Positions 7,360-14,286 of a stretch of 19,383 nucleotides of DNA are shown here, piece by piece. Origin of the DNA: Nanobdellota archaeon (GTDB taxonomy: Archaea > Nanobdellota > Nanobdellia > SCGC-AAA011-G17 > GW2011-AR17); the NCBI GenBank assembly GCA_016784245.1, contig JADHVA010000003.1, forward strand, positions 1 to 19,383, given 5' to 3'. How positions within the stretch are numbered: the first letter of the stretch is position 1; every line of letters begins with the position of its first letter. The notes under the pieces are model-generated. The model did no database searches, was not told the DNA's origin, and saw only the letters and a program-made list of their open reading frames with translations. The position numbers and the translations under genes were made by a program.

Positions 7360-8434
7360 TTTCTAAAAAAGAAAAGAACTTTTTGATATGTTCTTTTATC
7401 CAGGAGTTGTCAATCTCTTTAATATTTAATTTTTCTCTTATCTCCTCTGTTTTTGAACAATTCCATTCTAAATTATCAACAAGATTATATTCAAAATACG
7501 CTTTTGTCCTATCATATATAAATTTCTCTTCATCAGTTAGACTCTCATAATCTAATTCTTCTTTAAAGATAAAGCCTCCATCAAAGTTTAAACTTTCTTC
7601 AATTCCATCAATAAAAGATTTTGTTGAGAGATTAATGGGATTTACTAAGTTGTAGAATCTGCTCTTTTGATCTAACTTCCTAATATCTATTATAATATTA
7701 ATAAGATCATTTAAAGGAATAATATTTGAGGTAGAGTTTTGCTTTCCTATGAGCTTAATAGTTTTTGGGATTTCTTGTATCCTGACAGCTTTTCTTAAAA
7801 TCCTGCTATAATAATAGAATGTCTGATTTTTTACTTTTGAAAATTCAGTTGACAAAGAAATTGAAACTATGCTTGGACGAAGAATTATAATATTCATATT
7901 GTAATATTCAATATATTTTTTAATTAATTCTTCGGATAGCCATTTTGATTCTTCATAATAATTTCTAAATGAGTCTGGTTTTGTCAACCAATCTTCTTTT
8001 ACCTTTTCCTGAGTCTTACCGCAGGAATAAGCACTACTAAAAAAATAAAATTCCTTTAAATTATTTGAATCCTTAAAGATCTCCAGAATATTTCTTGTCC
8101 CATCTATATTACATTTAAAAATTGTTTCCCTATATTTTTCTTCATTAGATAAAAGGATATTTGATGCTAAGTGATAAACCTCTTTAACATCTTGTATTTC
8201 CTCAATCTCTTCAGGTGTTAATCCCAGATTTTCTTGTGTAACATCTCCTTGAAGAAATTCAATTTCTTTTCCTGAATCTCTAATTAAATTTATTATTTCA
8301 AATAGATTTTCAACTGCTTTATCTTTATTTCTAACAAGAAGTTTAAATTTATTTATATCTGTTTTCTTAGCTAAAGCAATTAACAAGGAATTTCCAATAA
8401 AGCCGGTTGCACCTGTAATAAACACTTCTACCAT
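7349..8434 (-). CDS. Thioester-reductase-like extended SDR (NAD(P)-binding, male-sterility/FAR type)
   Basis: This is a 361-aa protein from the ATG at 8434. It shows the Rossmann glycine motif GATGFIG at 8-14, LQGDVT at 61-66, YHLAS at 87-91, the active-site region with SS at 133-134, and the Y160-x3-K164 pair (YYEESK). The pattern LLVRNKD after the second strand and the LRPSIV strand fit the NAD_binding_4 group, which includes fatty acyl-CoA reductases and thioester reductase domains that reduce an acyl thioester to an aldehyde or alcohol. No carrier protein or adenylation domain is attached. A TTG at 8449 could extend the protein by five residues. The ATG is preferred because it lies 26 nt from a TATA-like box. 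It is the first gene of the operon SDR-UbiA-PlsC-radical SAM. Confidence 0.85.
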   Translation of the reverse strand: MVEVFITGATGFIGNSLLIALAKKTDINKFKLLVRNKDKAVENLFEIINLIRDSGKEIEFLQGDVTQENLGLTPEEIEEIQDVKEVYHLASNILLSNEEKYRETIFKCNIDGTRNILEIFKDSNNLKEFYFFSSAYSCGKTQEKVKEDWLTKPDSFRNYYEESKWLSEELIKKYIEYYNMNIIILRPSIVSISLSTEFSKVKNQTFYYYSRILRKAVRIQEIPKTIKLIGKQNSTSNIIPLNDLINIIIDIRKLDQKSRFYNLVNPINLSTKSFIDGIEESLNFDGGFIFKEELDYESLTDEEKFIYDRTKAYFEYNLVDNLEWNCSKTEEIREKLNIKEIDNSWIKEHIKKFFSFLENEG

Positions 8435-8455
8435 ATAATAGAACTCCAATAGGTT

Positions 8456-8465
8456 GTTATAAAGA
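8456..8465 (-). promoter_or_regulatory. TATA-like box for the SDR operon
   Basis: Minus-strand TCTTTATAAC is centred about 26 nt before the ATG at 8434 and supports that start over the TTG at 8449. It almost touches the opposing box at 8467-8475. Confidence 0.5.
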
Positions 8466-8466
8466 T

Positions 8467-8475
8467 TTTTATAAG
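8467..8475 (+). promoter_or_regulatory. TATA-like box for the DUF3419 gene
   Basis: TTTTATAAG is centred 24 nt before the ATG at 8495, consistent with leaderless transcription. The two divergent boxes are back to back within 20 nt, so binding of TBP at one may exclude the other. Confidence 0.55.
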
Positions 8476-8494
8476 TGAGTTCATATAAGCATCT

Positions 8495-9565
8495 ATGGCA
8501 ATCTCATATAGTATGTGCTGGGAAGATCCTTTGGTCCTATTACAATCATTAGACATATCAAAAGAGGATAATGTTCTTTCAATAGTATCTGGTGGAGAGA
8601 ATATTCTCGCAATCTTATTAAAAGAGCCTAAGAAGATTATAGGAATTGATATAAAAAAAGAGCAAATATATCTAACTAAGCTGAAAATCGCAGCTATTAA
8701 GAATCTTGAATTTAATGAGTTTGTAAGATTTATTGGATTTAAAACTTCTAAAAATAGGATACAGATATTTGAAACTATTAAAAAATATATTGAAAAAGAG
8801 GAAGTTGAGTATTGGGAAAAGAATTTAGATATTATAAAAAATGGATTAATTCATTGTGGGAAATTTGAAAAATATTTATCCAAATTTAGAAACTATTGCT
8901 TACCTCTTATTATATCTAAGGAAAGAATTAATGAGTTTTTGTTATTAAATTCACTTGATCAACAGAAAGAGTTTTATTTGAAGTATTGGAATAATTGGAA
9001 ATTTAGATTTTTATTTAAACTATTTTTTTCAAGAAAAGGATTAGAATCTGGTAGAGATAAAGAATATTTTAAGTATTCTTCTAAAGGCAAAGTTTCTAAC
9101 TATTATTTAGAGAGAGTTAAACATGGTTTAACTGAAGTTCCCATACAAACTAATCTTTTTATGCATTATATCTTAACAGGAAAAATTCCAGTTCCATTTA
9201 AAGATCATCCTTATTTAGATGAAAGCAATTTTGACAAGTTAAAAGATTCAATAAATAAGAATAAGATTGAGTTTGTTAAATTAGATATTTATGAATTTAT
9301 TAAAAAATCCAAAGAGAAATCTTTTTCCAAGTTTAATCTTTCAGATGTTTTTGAAGTTAAAACACAAGAAGAATATAAAGATATTTTAAAAGAAATTAAA
9401 AGAGTTGCTAAAACTAAAAGTAAGATTTGTTATTGGAATAATTTAGTTAACAGGTCTGAACACCAAGTTGAAGGGGTTATGCAGAATAAAAAATTATCAG
9501 AAGAATTATATAAAAAGGATAGAGTTCATTTTTATTCTAGATTTATCATAGAAAATGTTAATTAA
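8495..9565 (+). CDS. DUF3419 / BtaA-like SAM 3-amino-3-carboxypropyl transferase
   Basis: This 356-aa protein carries the family signatures: YSMCWEDP at 5-12, the SAM-binding loop SGGEN at 32-36, IGIDIKKEQ at about 49-57, and RVKHGLTEVPIQTN at 207-220 followed by YILTGKIP. Characterised BtaA moves the 3-amino-3-carboxypropyl group of SAM to the free hydroxyl of diacylglycerol, the first step of betaine (homoserine) lipids. The methylating partner BtaB is not in this window, so a betaine product is not established; the product could stay an unmethylated homoserine ether or the acceptor may differ. It is transcribed alone from its own promoter, divergent from the SDR operon, and its last four bases overlap the convergent lipid kinase gene. 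Confidence 0.88.
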   Translation: MAISYSMCWEDPLVLLQSLDISKEDNVLSIVSGGENILAILLKEPKKIIGIDIKKEQIYLTKLKIAAIKNLEFNEFVRFIGFKTSKNRIQIFETIKKYIEKEEVEYWEKNLDIIKNGLIHCGKFEKYLSKFRNYCLPLIISKERINEFLLLNSLDQQKEFYLKYWNNWKFRFLFKLFFSRKGLESGRDKEYFKYSSKGKVSNYYLERVKHGLTEVPIQTNLFMHYILTGKIPVPFKDHPYLDESNFDKLKDSINKNKIEFVKLDIYEFIKKSKEKSFSKFNLSDVFEVKTQEEYKDILKEIKRVAKTKSKICYWNNLVNRSEHQVEGVMQNKKLSEELYKKDRVHFYSRFIIENVN

Positions 9566-10461
9566 CAAATAAAATTAATTGATTTAGGAATCACCACCAT
9601 TTTAAACTGATCACTTTTCTCTAAGAGTTCTCCATCACCCATAAAATAAGTCGGTTCCTTAAATTTTATAGTTATTTTGTTCTTTTTCTTTTTTATAACC
9701 CATTTTAAGTTATCTAATTCTCCTTTTGTTCCTTTTGACAATGTAAGGAAGTGTGATAAAAATGTTGGAGGAACTTTTACAAATTTTATATCCATATATC
9801 CATCATTGTTTTTTGCTTCTGGTGCAAGATTAAATCTTCTGCCAATAAATGGTTGATTTAAAACATAAACTGCCAAAAGGTCTAAATTATTTAATTCTTC
9901 TGAATTAATCAATCTTAATCTTTTATAACCAAACAAAAATTTCTTTAAGGTAGAGATAAAATAAATAAAATCTTTCATGTTCCTCTTTATTAATTTTCCA
10001 AGAAAGGTTGATGAAAATTTATTAGAATCTTCAACAATCTGAGCAGGCAAACCAATCCCTCCACCAGTAATATAATAATGATTATTTACTTTGATTAAGT
10101 CTATCTTTCTAACTTTTCCATTCAAAATTTGTTTCATTGCAATTTCAGCATTATTATTTATGTTTAATTGATTTGCTAAATCATTTGCAGTTCCGTAAGG
10201 GATAACAGCAAAATTAATCTTTCTTATCAGTTGTAAGTCTATTTTTATAATATTGTTTATAACATTATTAATGGTTCCATCTCCCCCAGCACAAATTATT
10301 AGTTTTGGTTTTTCAGAAACTATTTTACTTAGAATCTTTGGTAACTTGGTTATTTCTGTAGACTTTTTAATTTTGATATCTGGATAATTCTTATTTATAA
10401 TCTTTCTAAGATTTTCACTTTCTTTTTTATCTGCAATATTATCTATGATAAAGGCTTTCAT
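9562..10461 (-). CDS. Diacylglycerol-kinase-family lipid kinase (YegS/BmrU-like)
   Basis: This 299-aa protein has the catalytic-domain motif GGDGT at 59-63 (ICAGGDGTINNVINN) and the second nucleotide loop IPYGTANDLA at about 87-96. A C-terminal beta-rich half contains the RRFNLAPEAKNNDGYMDI segment and a late MGDGE. These are the marks of the DAGK_cat/YegS group, which phosphorylates diacylglycerol or other lipid alcohols with ATP at the membrane face. In this setting it could phosphorylate a prenyl- or acyl-glycerol made by the neighbours, or salvage host lipid. It has its own leaderless promoter and converges with the DUF3419 gene (4-nt overlap). Confidence 0.87.
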   Translation of the reverse strand: MKAFIIDNIADKKESENLRKIINKNYPDIKIKKSTEITKLPKILSKIVSEKPKLIICAGGDGTINNVINNIIKIDLQLIRKINFAVIPYGTANDLANQLNINNNAEIAMKQILNGKVRKIDLIKVNNHYYITGGGIGLPAQIVEDSNKFSSTFLGKLIKRNMKDFIYFISTLKKFLFGYKRLRLINSEELNNLDLLAVYVLNQPFIGRRFNLAPEAKNNDGYMDIKFVKVPPTFLSHFLTLSKGTKGELDNLKWVIKKKKNKITIKFKEPTYFMGDGELLEKSDQFKMVVIPKSINFIC

Positions 10462-10481
10462 AAATAAGTTAATAGATTCGG

Positions 10482-10490
10482 GTATTTAAA
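10482..10490 (-). promoter_or_regulatory. TATA-like box for the lipid kinase gene
   Basis: Minus-strand TTTAAATAC is centred 25 nt before the ATG at 10461, the leaderless archaeal spacing. Confidence 0.55.
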
Positions 10491-10500
10491 ATTAAGTTCA

Positions 10501-10665
10501 TTATTTTTTGAGTATAATTGAGGTTCCATCGCAATAACATCTTCCACCGATAACATCACCTTTAAGTTTTAAAGCAATCTTCATAACTTCATCAACAGTA
10601 GAATCAATTTCTTTCTCTGTAGATTTATTCCCTTTTTCGGTTTTAACAATAACTTCTATCTCCAT
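10501..10665 (-). CDS. Small conserved-looking protein, unknown function
   Basis: This 54-aa protein runs from the ATG at 10665 (MEIEVIVKTEKG) to KGDVIGGRCYCDGTSIILKK. An ATG 18 nt upstream would add MSFLII, but the TATA-like box at 10690-10698 fits the shorter form. It looks like a compact alpha/beta fold: strand, acidic helix (STVDEVMKIALKL), then two strands, with a CYC pair near the end. I do not recognise a family. It lies between the lipid kinase and the zinc-ribbon gene, all leftward, and has its own promoter, so it need not belong to either group. Confidence 0.55.
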   Translation of the reverse strand: MEIEVIVKTEKGNKSTEKEIDSTVDEVMKIALKLKGDVIGGRCYCDGTSIILKK

Positions 10666-10689
10666 AATTATAAGAAATGACATTTGTTA

Positions 10690-10698
10690 ATATAATTT
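10690..10698 (-). promoter_or_regulatory. TATA-like box for the 54-aa gene
   Basis: Minus-strand ATTATATTA is centred about 28 nt before the ATG at 10665. This decides the start of the small gene. Confidence 0.4.
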
Positions 10699-10712
10699 TC
10701 TCGGGTGATTAA

Positions 10713-11021
10713 CTAAGGCCCAAACAAATCCTTAGCCCATCTAGACATTTTAATATCACAAGGCTTACAATGACCACTTTCAATATATGCTTTCAAATCT
10801 TTTTTAGTTGTTATCTCCTTTTTACAATATCCACATACCTTATCTTTTTTCTTAATTCTATCTTTCTTTATTTTCTCCCTTAACCTTTCAATCTTTTTGA
10901 GATGACTATCAAAGCATCTCTTACACATACCCCAAGAATATGCTATCTTTCTCTTTTTACATTCATAACATAATTCTTTTTTCTTATCTCTCTCTTTTTG
11001 TTTTTCAGTTATTTTTTTCAT
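10713..11021 (-). CDS. Double zinc-ribbon protein, basic
   Basis: This 102-aa, strongly Lys-rich protein has two four-Cys sites: C18-x2-C21 with C33-x2-C36, and C63-x2-C66 with C85-x2-C88. A charged helical linker (KKIERLREKIKKDRIKKKDK) joins them. The spacing is that of zinc ribbons, and the charge suggests nucleic-acid binding. Such small Zn proteins are common in archaeal viruses and plasmids as well as in host genomes. Its start lies inside the end of the upstream 100-aa gene (17-nt overlap), so the two are one transcription unit. Function unknown. Confidence 0.65.
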   Translation of the reverse strand: MKKITEKQKERDKKKELCYECKKRKIAYSWGMCKRCFDSHLKKIERLREKIKKDRIKKKDKVCGYCKKEITTKKDLKAYIESGHCKPCDIKMSRWAKDLFGP

Positions 11022-11307
11022 TTTTTGTGTTTTCCGACTTTAATCTATCGTTAGATTCAAAATGTTTAATGATTTTCTTCCTCTCTTCTTCTGTTTCAGC
11101 ACCATTTACCTTAAAGTATTTCTTTACAAAAGATTGAATTAATCTTCTAACAGCTTCACTAAATCTAGCATCATAATGAAGATTGCCAAAACTATCATCA
11201 TACTCTTTAGATGCTATGATTTTGTTGAAATTATCTAAGGTATCTGAGAAACTATCTTGATGATATACAGTAAACCGATTTGTCATAAACTTTCTAACCT
11301 TAACCAT
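11005..11307 (-). CDS. Small protein, unknown; possibly DNA-binding
   Basis: This 100-aa protein begins MVKVRKFMTNRFTVYHQDSF. It has a predicted helix RFSEAVRRLIQSFVKKYF at about 49-66 and a charged tail (EERKKIIKHFESNDRLKSEN). The beta-start plus FSEAVRRLI helix loosely recalls ribbon-helix-helix regulators, but the spacing is too long to be confident. It heads a two-gene leftward unit with the zinc-ribbon gene and sits next to the GATAACC repeats at 11376-11413, which it could control. A TATA-like box lies at about 11328-11340 and a GGAG at 11319-11322. Confidence 0.55.
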   Translation of the reverse strand: MVKVRKFMTNRFTVYHQDSFSDTLDNFNKIIASKEYDDSFGNLHYDARFSEAVRRLIQSFVKKYFKVNGAETEEERKKIIKHFESNDRLKSENTKNEKNN

Positions 11308-11317
11308 TTTTTATTTT

Positions 11318-11340
11318 GCTCCTTAGTTATTAAATTAAGC
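11318..11340 (-). promoter_or_regulatory. Promoter and Shine-Dalgarno of the 100-aa gene
   Basis: On the minus strand GCTTAATTTAATAAC (TATA-like, centred about 26 nt before the ATG at 11307) is followed by AAGGAGC about 10 nt before the ATG. With this TATA box the transcript would start near the ATG, so the GGAG may be transcribed only from a farther upstream promoter. Confidence 0.4.
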
Positions 11341-11353
11341 ACCAACAATTAGT

Positions 11354-11370
11354 TTAAAAGGGTTCTTCCG
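11354..11370. repeat. Copy 1 of a 17-nt imperfect direct repeat bracketing the recombinase region
   Basis: TTAAAAGGGTTCTTCCG matches TTAAGAAGATTCTTCCG at 14964-14980 at 14 of 17 positions in the same orientation. A CCAA lies 12 nt before both copies and a TA-x-ATAA stretch 3 nt after both. Candidate attachment or resolution site for the serine recombinase at 14287-14871. Confidence 0.35.
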
Positions 11371-11375
11371 ATTTA

Positions 11376-11413
11376 GATAACCAATAAAAAAATATATTGG
11401 ATAACCAATAAAA
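11376..11413. repeat. Two direct copies of GATAACCAATAAAA, with an inverted CCAATA/TATTGG
   Basis: GATAACCAATAAAA occurs at 11376-11389 and 11400-11413, 24 nt apart. Between them CCAATA (11381-11386) and TATTGG (11395-11400) form an inverted repeat. Spacing of about two helical turns fits a dimeric regulator's operator upstream of the leftward 100-aa gene. The gene-free stretch 11308-11593 otherwise holds only A/T-rich runs and the inverted repeat listed below. Confidence 0.45.
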
Positions 11414-11477
11414 TCTTATCACCTGCACACCCTATATATGAATTGAAATTAGAAATTAACAGGATATTCTCAAAACA

Positions 11478-11559
11478 CTCTCAAATAAGCATTTTTATAA
11501 AAAAATTTAGAAATTATTTTATAGAGAAGTTACTATAAAGAAATTAGTCATTTTGAGAG
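11478..11559. repeat. Nested inverted repeats downstream of the beta-repeat protein gene
   Basis: CTCTCAAA (11478-11485) pairs with TTTGAGAG (11552-11559). Inside it TTATAG (11519-11524) pairs with CTATAA (11533-11538). A second CTCAAAA lies just upstream (11469-11475). On the minus strand a T7 run (about 11500) follows the inner stem, so the region may also end the transcript of the gene stopping at 11594. Confidence 0.35.
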
Positions 11560-11593
11560 GTAGGTATTTTTTTATAGAAATTAAAATTGTTTA

Positions 11594-12784
11594 TTATTCA
11601 TAAACAGAATAGCTTAATCCTTTCTTAGCAACATATGTTAATTTTCCATTTATTTCTTTGACAGATGTTATATCGCTATATTCTTCACTAGCAACTTCTC
11701 CATCGATAACTAAAAATTCTTTTCCATCATCTACGGCTATATAACCAAATTTCCCATTAATTTCAAAAGGAGAAGAAGCAGAATCATATTCTAAACCATA
11801 TTCTTTTCCATCATAATAAACAAATCCTTCTACAGAAGGATTATCTCCCATTGTTGGACAACAAAACTCATATATTACTTCAAATGCTAATTTACCATTT
11901 ACTTCTTTAATTCCATAATACATTGGAGAGAAGGAATCATCTTCAGTTCTATGTTGGCTAGGTTTCCATTCTTTTCCACCATAATATACAAAATATTCAT
12001 TATCTTTAACAGCAACTGCTGAAGGTTTCCCATTTATTTCTTTAATGCTTTTATCTCTGTGCCCATGAGAAAATCTGTCATATTCTGCTATTATTTGTCC
12101 ATCATAAACTAATTTATTATTATCTGCTATATAAGTTAATTTGCCACCAACTAATGTTGGATTTTCAACTCTATTATATTCTCTTCCAATCTCTTCGCCA
12201 TCTATAACTAAAAATGTTTTTCCAGTTCCTAATCCTTCCTTAGCAATGTATCCTAGTTTACCATTCACACTAAAAATTTCACTTGCCCAATTATATTCAT
12301 CTCCATAAATCTTTCCATCATAGACAATAATACTTTTCCCATTAGCTTCTGCCTTCGTTCCTCCAACGTATGCCTCAAAAGCAATCTTTCCGTTAACCTC
12401 TACTGGATAACTAACACTATAGTAATCTTCTGTATCAGTATAAACTTTATTTCCATGAACAATGTAATAAATTGTTTCAGAACCCTCTTTATTATAACCA
12501 CTATAAACTAAACTCCCACCAATTTCATTAGGCTTGTAAACTTTATAATATTCTCCACCATATTCTTTTCCATCATAAATAATAACTTCATTTCCAGTTA
12601 GAGATGTTGCTTTAAAAGCTAACTTGTCATTAACAATAGAACTTCTTCCTATTTGAGTATATGTTCCAGAAGCCTCTTTTCCACCACCATTTGGAGTTGG
12701 TTGTGGTTTATACAAATATACCCCTCCAACTACTAAAGCTAGAATAACTATTACTATTCCAATAATTAATATTGTTTTTTTCAT
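11594..12784 (-). CDS. Membrane-anchored extracytoplasmic beta-repeat protein (possible propeller)
   Basis: This 396-aa protein has an N-terminal anchor or uncleaved signal (about residues 3-26, very hydrophobic) and a Pro/Gly linker. The rest consists of about eight degenerate units of 40-50 residues. The common unit reads roughly: IVYDGKEYG, EY, a short loop, then P-x-E-I/V-NGKL followed by Y/F-x-A. Repeated DGK/DGE and NGKL turns with alternating hydrophobic strands suggest a beta-propeller or solenoid displayed outside the cell. Two adjacent Cys (CCP) lie in a loop of the penultimate unit. Function is unknown; adhesion or ligand binding would be usual for such folds. It has its own leaderless promoter and lies beside a second envelope protein and a serine recombinase. 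Confidence 0.7.
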   Translation of the reverse strand: MKKTILIIGIVIVILALVVGGVYLYKPQPTPNGGGKEASGTYTQIGRSSIVNDKLAFKATSLTGNEVIIYDGKEYGGEYYKVYKPNEIGGSLVYSGYNKEGSETIYYIVHGNKVYTDTEDYYSVSYPVEVNGKIAFEAYVGGTKAEANGKSIIVYDGKIYGDEYNWASEIFSVNGKLGYIAKEGLGTGKTFLVIDGEEIGREYNRVENPTLVGGKLTYIADNNKLVYDGQIIAEYDRFSHGHRDKSIKEINGKPSAVAVKDNEYFVYYGGKEWKPSQHRTEDDSFSPMYYGIKEVNGKLAFEVIYEFCCPTMGDNPSVEGFVYYDGKEYGLEYDSASSPFEINGKFGYIAVDDGKEFLVIDGEVASEEYSDITSVKEINGKLTYVAKKGLSYSVYE

Positions 12785-12805
12785 ATTATCCTAATCGCTT
12801 ACCCC

Positions 12806-12814
12806 TTTTTAAAT
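12806..12814 (-). promoter_or_regulatory. TATA-like box for the beta-repeat protein gene
   Basis: Minus-strand ATTTAAAAA is centred about 26 nt before the ATG at 12784; leaderless spacing. Confidence 0.5.
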
Positions 12815-12846
12815 GCTTTTTAGACTTCAATCTTATTTGAAGTTAC

Positions 12847-14241
12847 TTAATATTGTTTAGGTCTTAAAAAGATAACAGCTAAAACAATGATTAATATAAC
12901 TCCTAGAATAATTCCAATAATCCAAAATATTTTATTATTTGGAGTTGGTGGAACTACCTTACTTGCACAATTACCTTCCGAACATATGTTATTTTTGCAT
13001 TCAAAATTATTTTCACAACTTATAGTATTTGCCTTCTGTGAAACTAATTTATACTCCGTTGAACAATATTTTCCAGATTGTCTTATTCCAATTTGGTCAC
13101 ATTCTTTTGAAGGTTCTGGAGTACTTTTAGCAATACATTCTCCTTCTGAGCAAGATTCTTCAAAAGAACATAGAACTCCATTATCATATTCCAAACAATC
13201 ATCACTATCGTGGTCTCCACAAGTTTTGTAAGAATTATCTCCAACGCAAATTTTCTCTCCAGAAATAGAGCACTCATCTACACAAGTATCTGGACTACTA
13301 CCACATAAATTGCATAATTCTAACTCCATTCCCTCAGGCAAATCTCCACAATATTGTTCATAATTTTCATCACAAAATTGTTGTACGGTATTAAAACTAG
13401 ATTTCTCCTCTCCAACGCAATCCTCAGCACATCCACAAACACTCTCTATATCCTCACAAATTCCATTTCCACAATCAGAACAAACCCCTCCAGGATATCC
13501 ACTTGCAGTTCCTATCCAATAACATTCATCTGCTACAGAAAGACTATCTGTTGAATGAACATCAACCAAACCCACACAACATTGATTGGGAGTAGAAGAG
13601 TCTGTAAAATCATACCATTCTCCTTGTCCTGCACAATCTTCTAAAGAAAAATTAATATCCTTTCCAAAGAACATTATTGCTTTCTGTTCTCCTCCTACAA
13701 AACCCTGATATAAAATATCTTTCAATACTATATCTAACCCTTGTATTTTTTTAGTTCCTGCATAAGGATAAAGATAATAAGGAGAATTAAATTGTTGAAA
13801 ATCTATTTTTCCAGAATTTTCTCCATTTACTGTTAATTGAACTTCATCAACATCAATAAAAGTCATTTCTACATCATAACTTGTCCCGTCAATAGTAATA
13901 GTTTCAGTAGGTTGTTCGTTAGTTAGATTAATAGTTATTCCTGTCCATATTGTTGATTCTTGTTTTCCTCCAACAAAATCTTGATATCTTATATCTTTTA
14001 TTATAAATTCTAAATCACTTATCTTTCTTGTAGAATAAGGTGCTGTTGTTTGAATTGGGTCTATACTTCTAGCTTCATCATTAACTTGTAAAGTAACAGA
14101 ATCGTGGTCTAAAAAAACCATCTCAATATTATAAGTTTCACTTTCAGTACCCAAACTAGATATTGGACCGGCACTAACAAACACAGAAGTAACTAGAATT
14201 ATTAAAAATGCAAAACTCACAAATGTAACCTCTTTTCTCAT
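12847..14241 (-). CDS. Secreted Cys-rich surface protein with two tandem N-terminal beta domains and a C-terminal anchor
   Basis: This 464-aa protein has a signal peptide at 1-24 (cleavage likely after VSA) and a C-terminal membrane helix (about 439-460) followed by RPKQY. Two related domains, about 32-106 and 112-200, share a strand of the form V-x-L-x-VN, then KI-x-L--I-KDI-YQ-FVGG-Q and a final strand. This pattern recurs in S-layer-like surface proteins of DPANN archaea, as I recall them. Residues 203-425 are Cys-rich, with CSDCGNGICEDIESVCGCAE resembling the disulfide-rich CGNGxCExxE motif of archaeal exported proteins. It is probably anchored outside the cell by its C-terminus. It lies between the beta-repeat protein and the recombinase. 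Confidence 0.75.
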   Translation of the reverse strand: MRKEVTFVSFAFLIILVTSVFVSAGPISSLGTESETYNIEMVFLDHDSVTLQVNDEARSIDPIQTTAPYSTRKISDLEFIIKDIRYQDFVGGKQESTIWTGITINLTNEQPTETITIDGTSYDVEMTFIDVDEVQLTVNGENSGKIDFQQFNSPYYLYPYAGTKKIQGLDIVLKDILYQGFVGGEQKAIMFFGKDINFSLEDCAGQGEWYDFTDSSTPNQCCVGLVDVHSTDSLSVADECYWIGTASGYPGGVCSDCGNGICEDIESVCGCAEDCVGEEKSSFNTVQQFCDENYEQYCGDLPEGMELELCNLCGSSPDTCVDECSISGEKICVGDNSYKTCGDHDSDDCLEYDNGVLCSFEESCSEGECIAKSTPEPSKECDQIGIRQSGKYCSTEYKLVSQKANTISCENNFECKNNICSEGNCASKVVPPTPNNKIFWIIGIILGVILIIVLAVIFLRPKQY

Positions 14242-14266
14242 TTTATAATATAATATAGAGATTCTA

Positions 14267-14275
14267 ATTTAAAAA
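14267..14275 (-). promoter_or_regulatory. TATA-like box for the Cys-rich surface protein gene
   Basis: Minus-strand TTTTTAAAT is centred about 30 nt before the ATG at 14241, giving a very short leader. Confidence 0.4.
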
Positions 14276-14286
14276 GCTATCGCCCA

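Noticed and set aside
10940..11137. Rightward open frame of 65 codons
   Set aside because: Antisense to the zinc-ribbon and 100-aa genes; its Phe/Ser-rich translation mirrors Lys/Glu codons of the real genes.
11376..11413. CRISPR array
   Set aside because: Only two 14-nt copies with a 10-nt gap and no cas gene; better read as operator sites.
12887..13554. Three further open frames (two rightward, one leftward) inside the Cys-rich surface gene
   Set aside because: The surface gene has a signal peptide, Cys motifs and an anchor in its own frame; these are by-products of its codon use.
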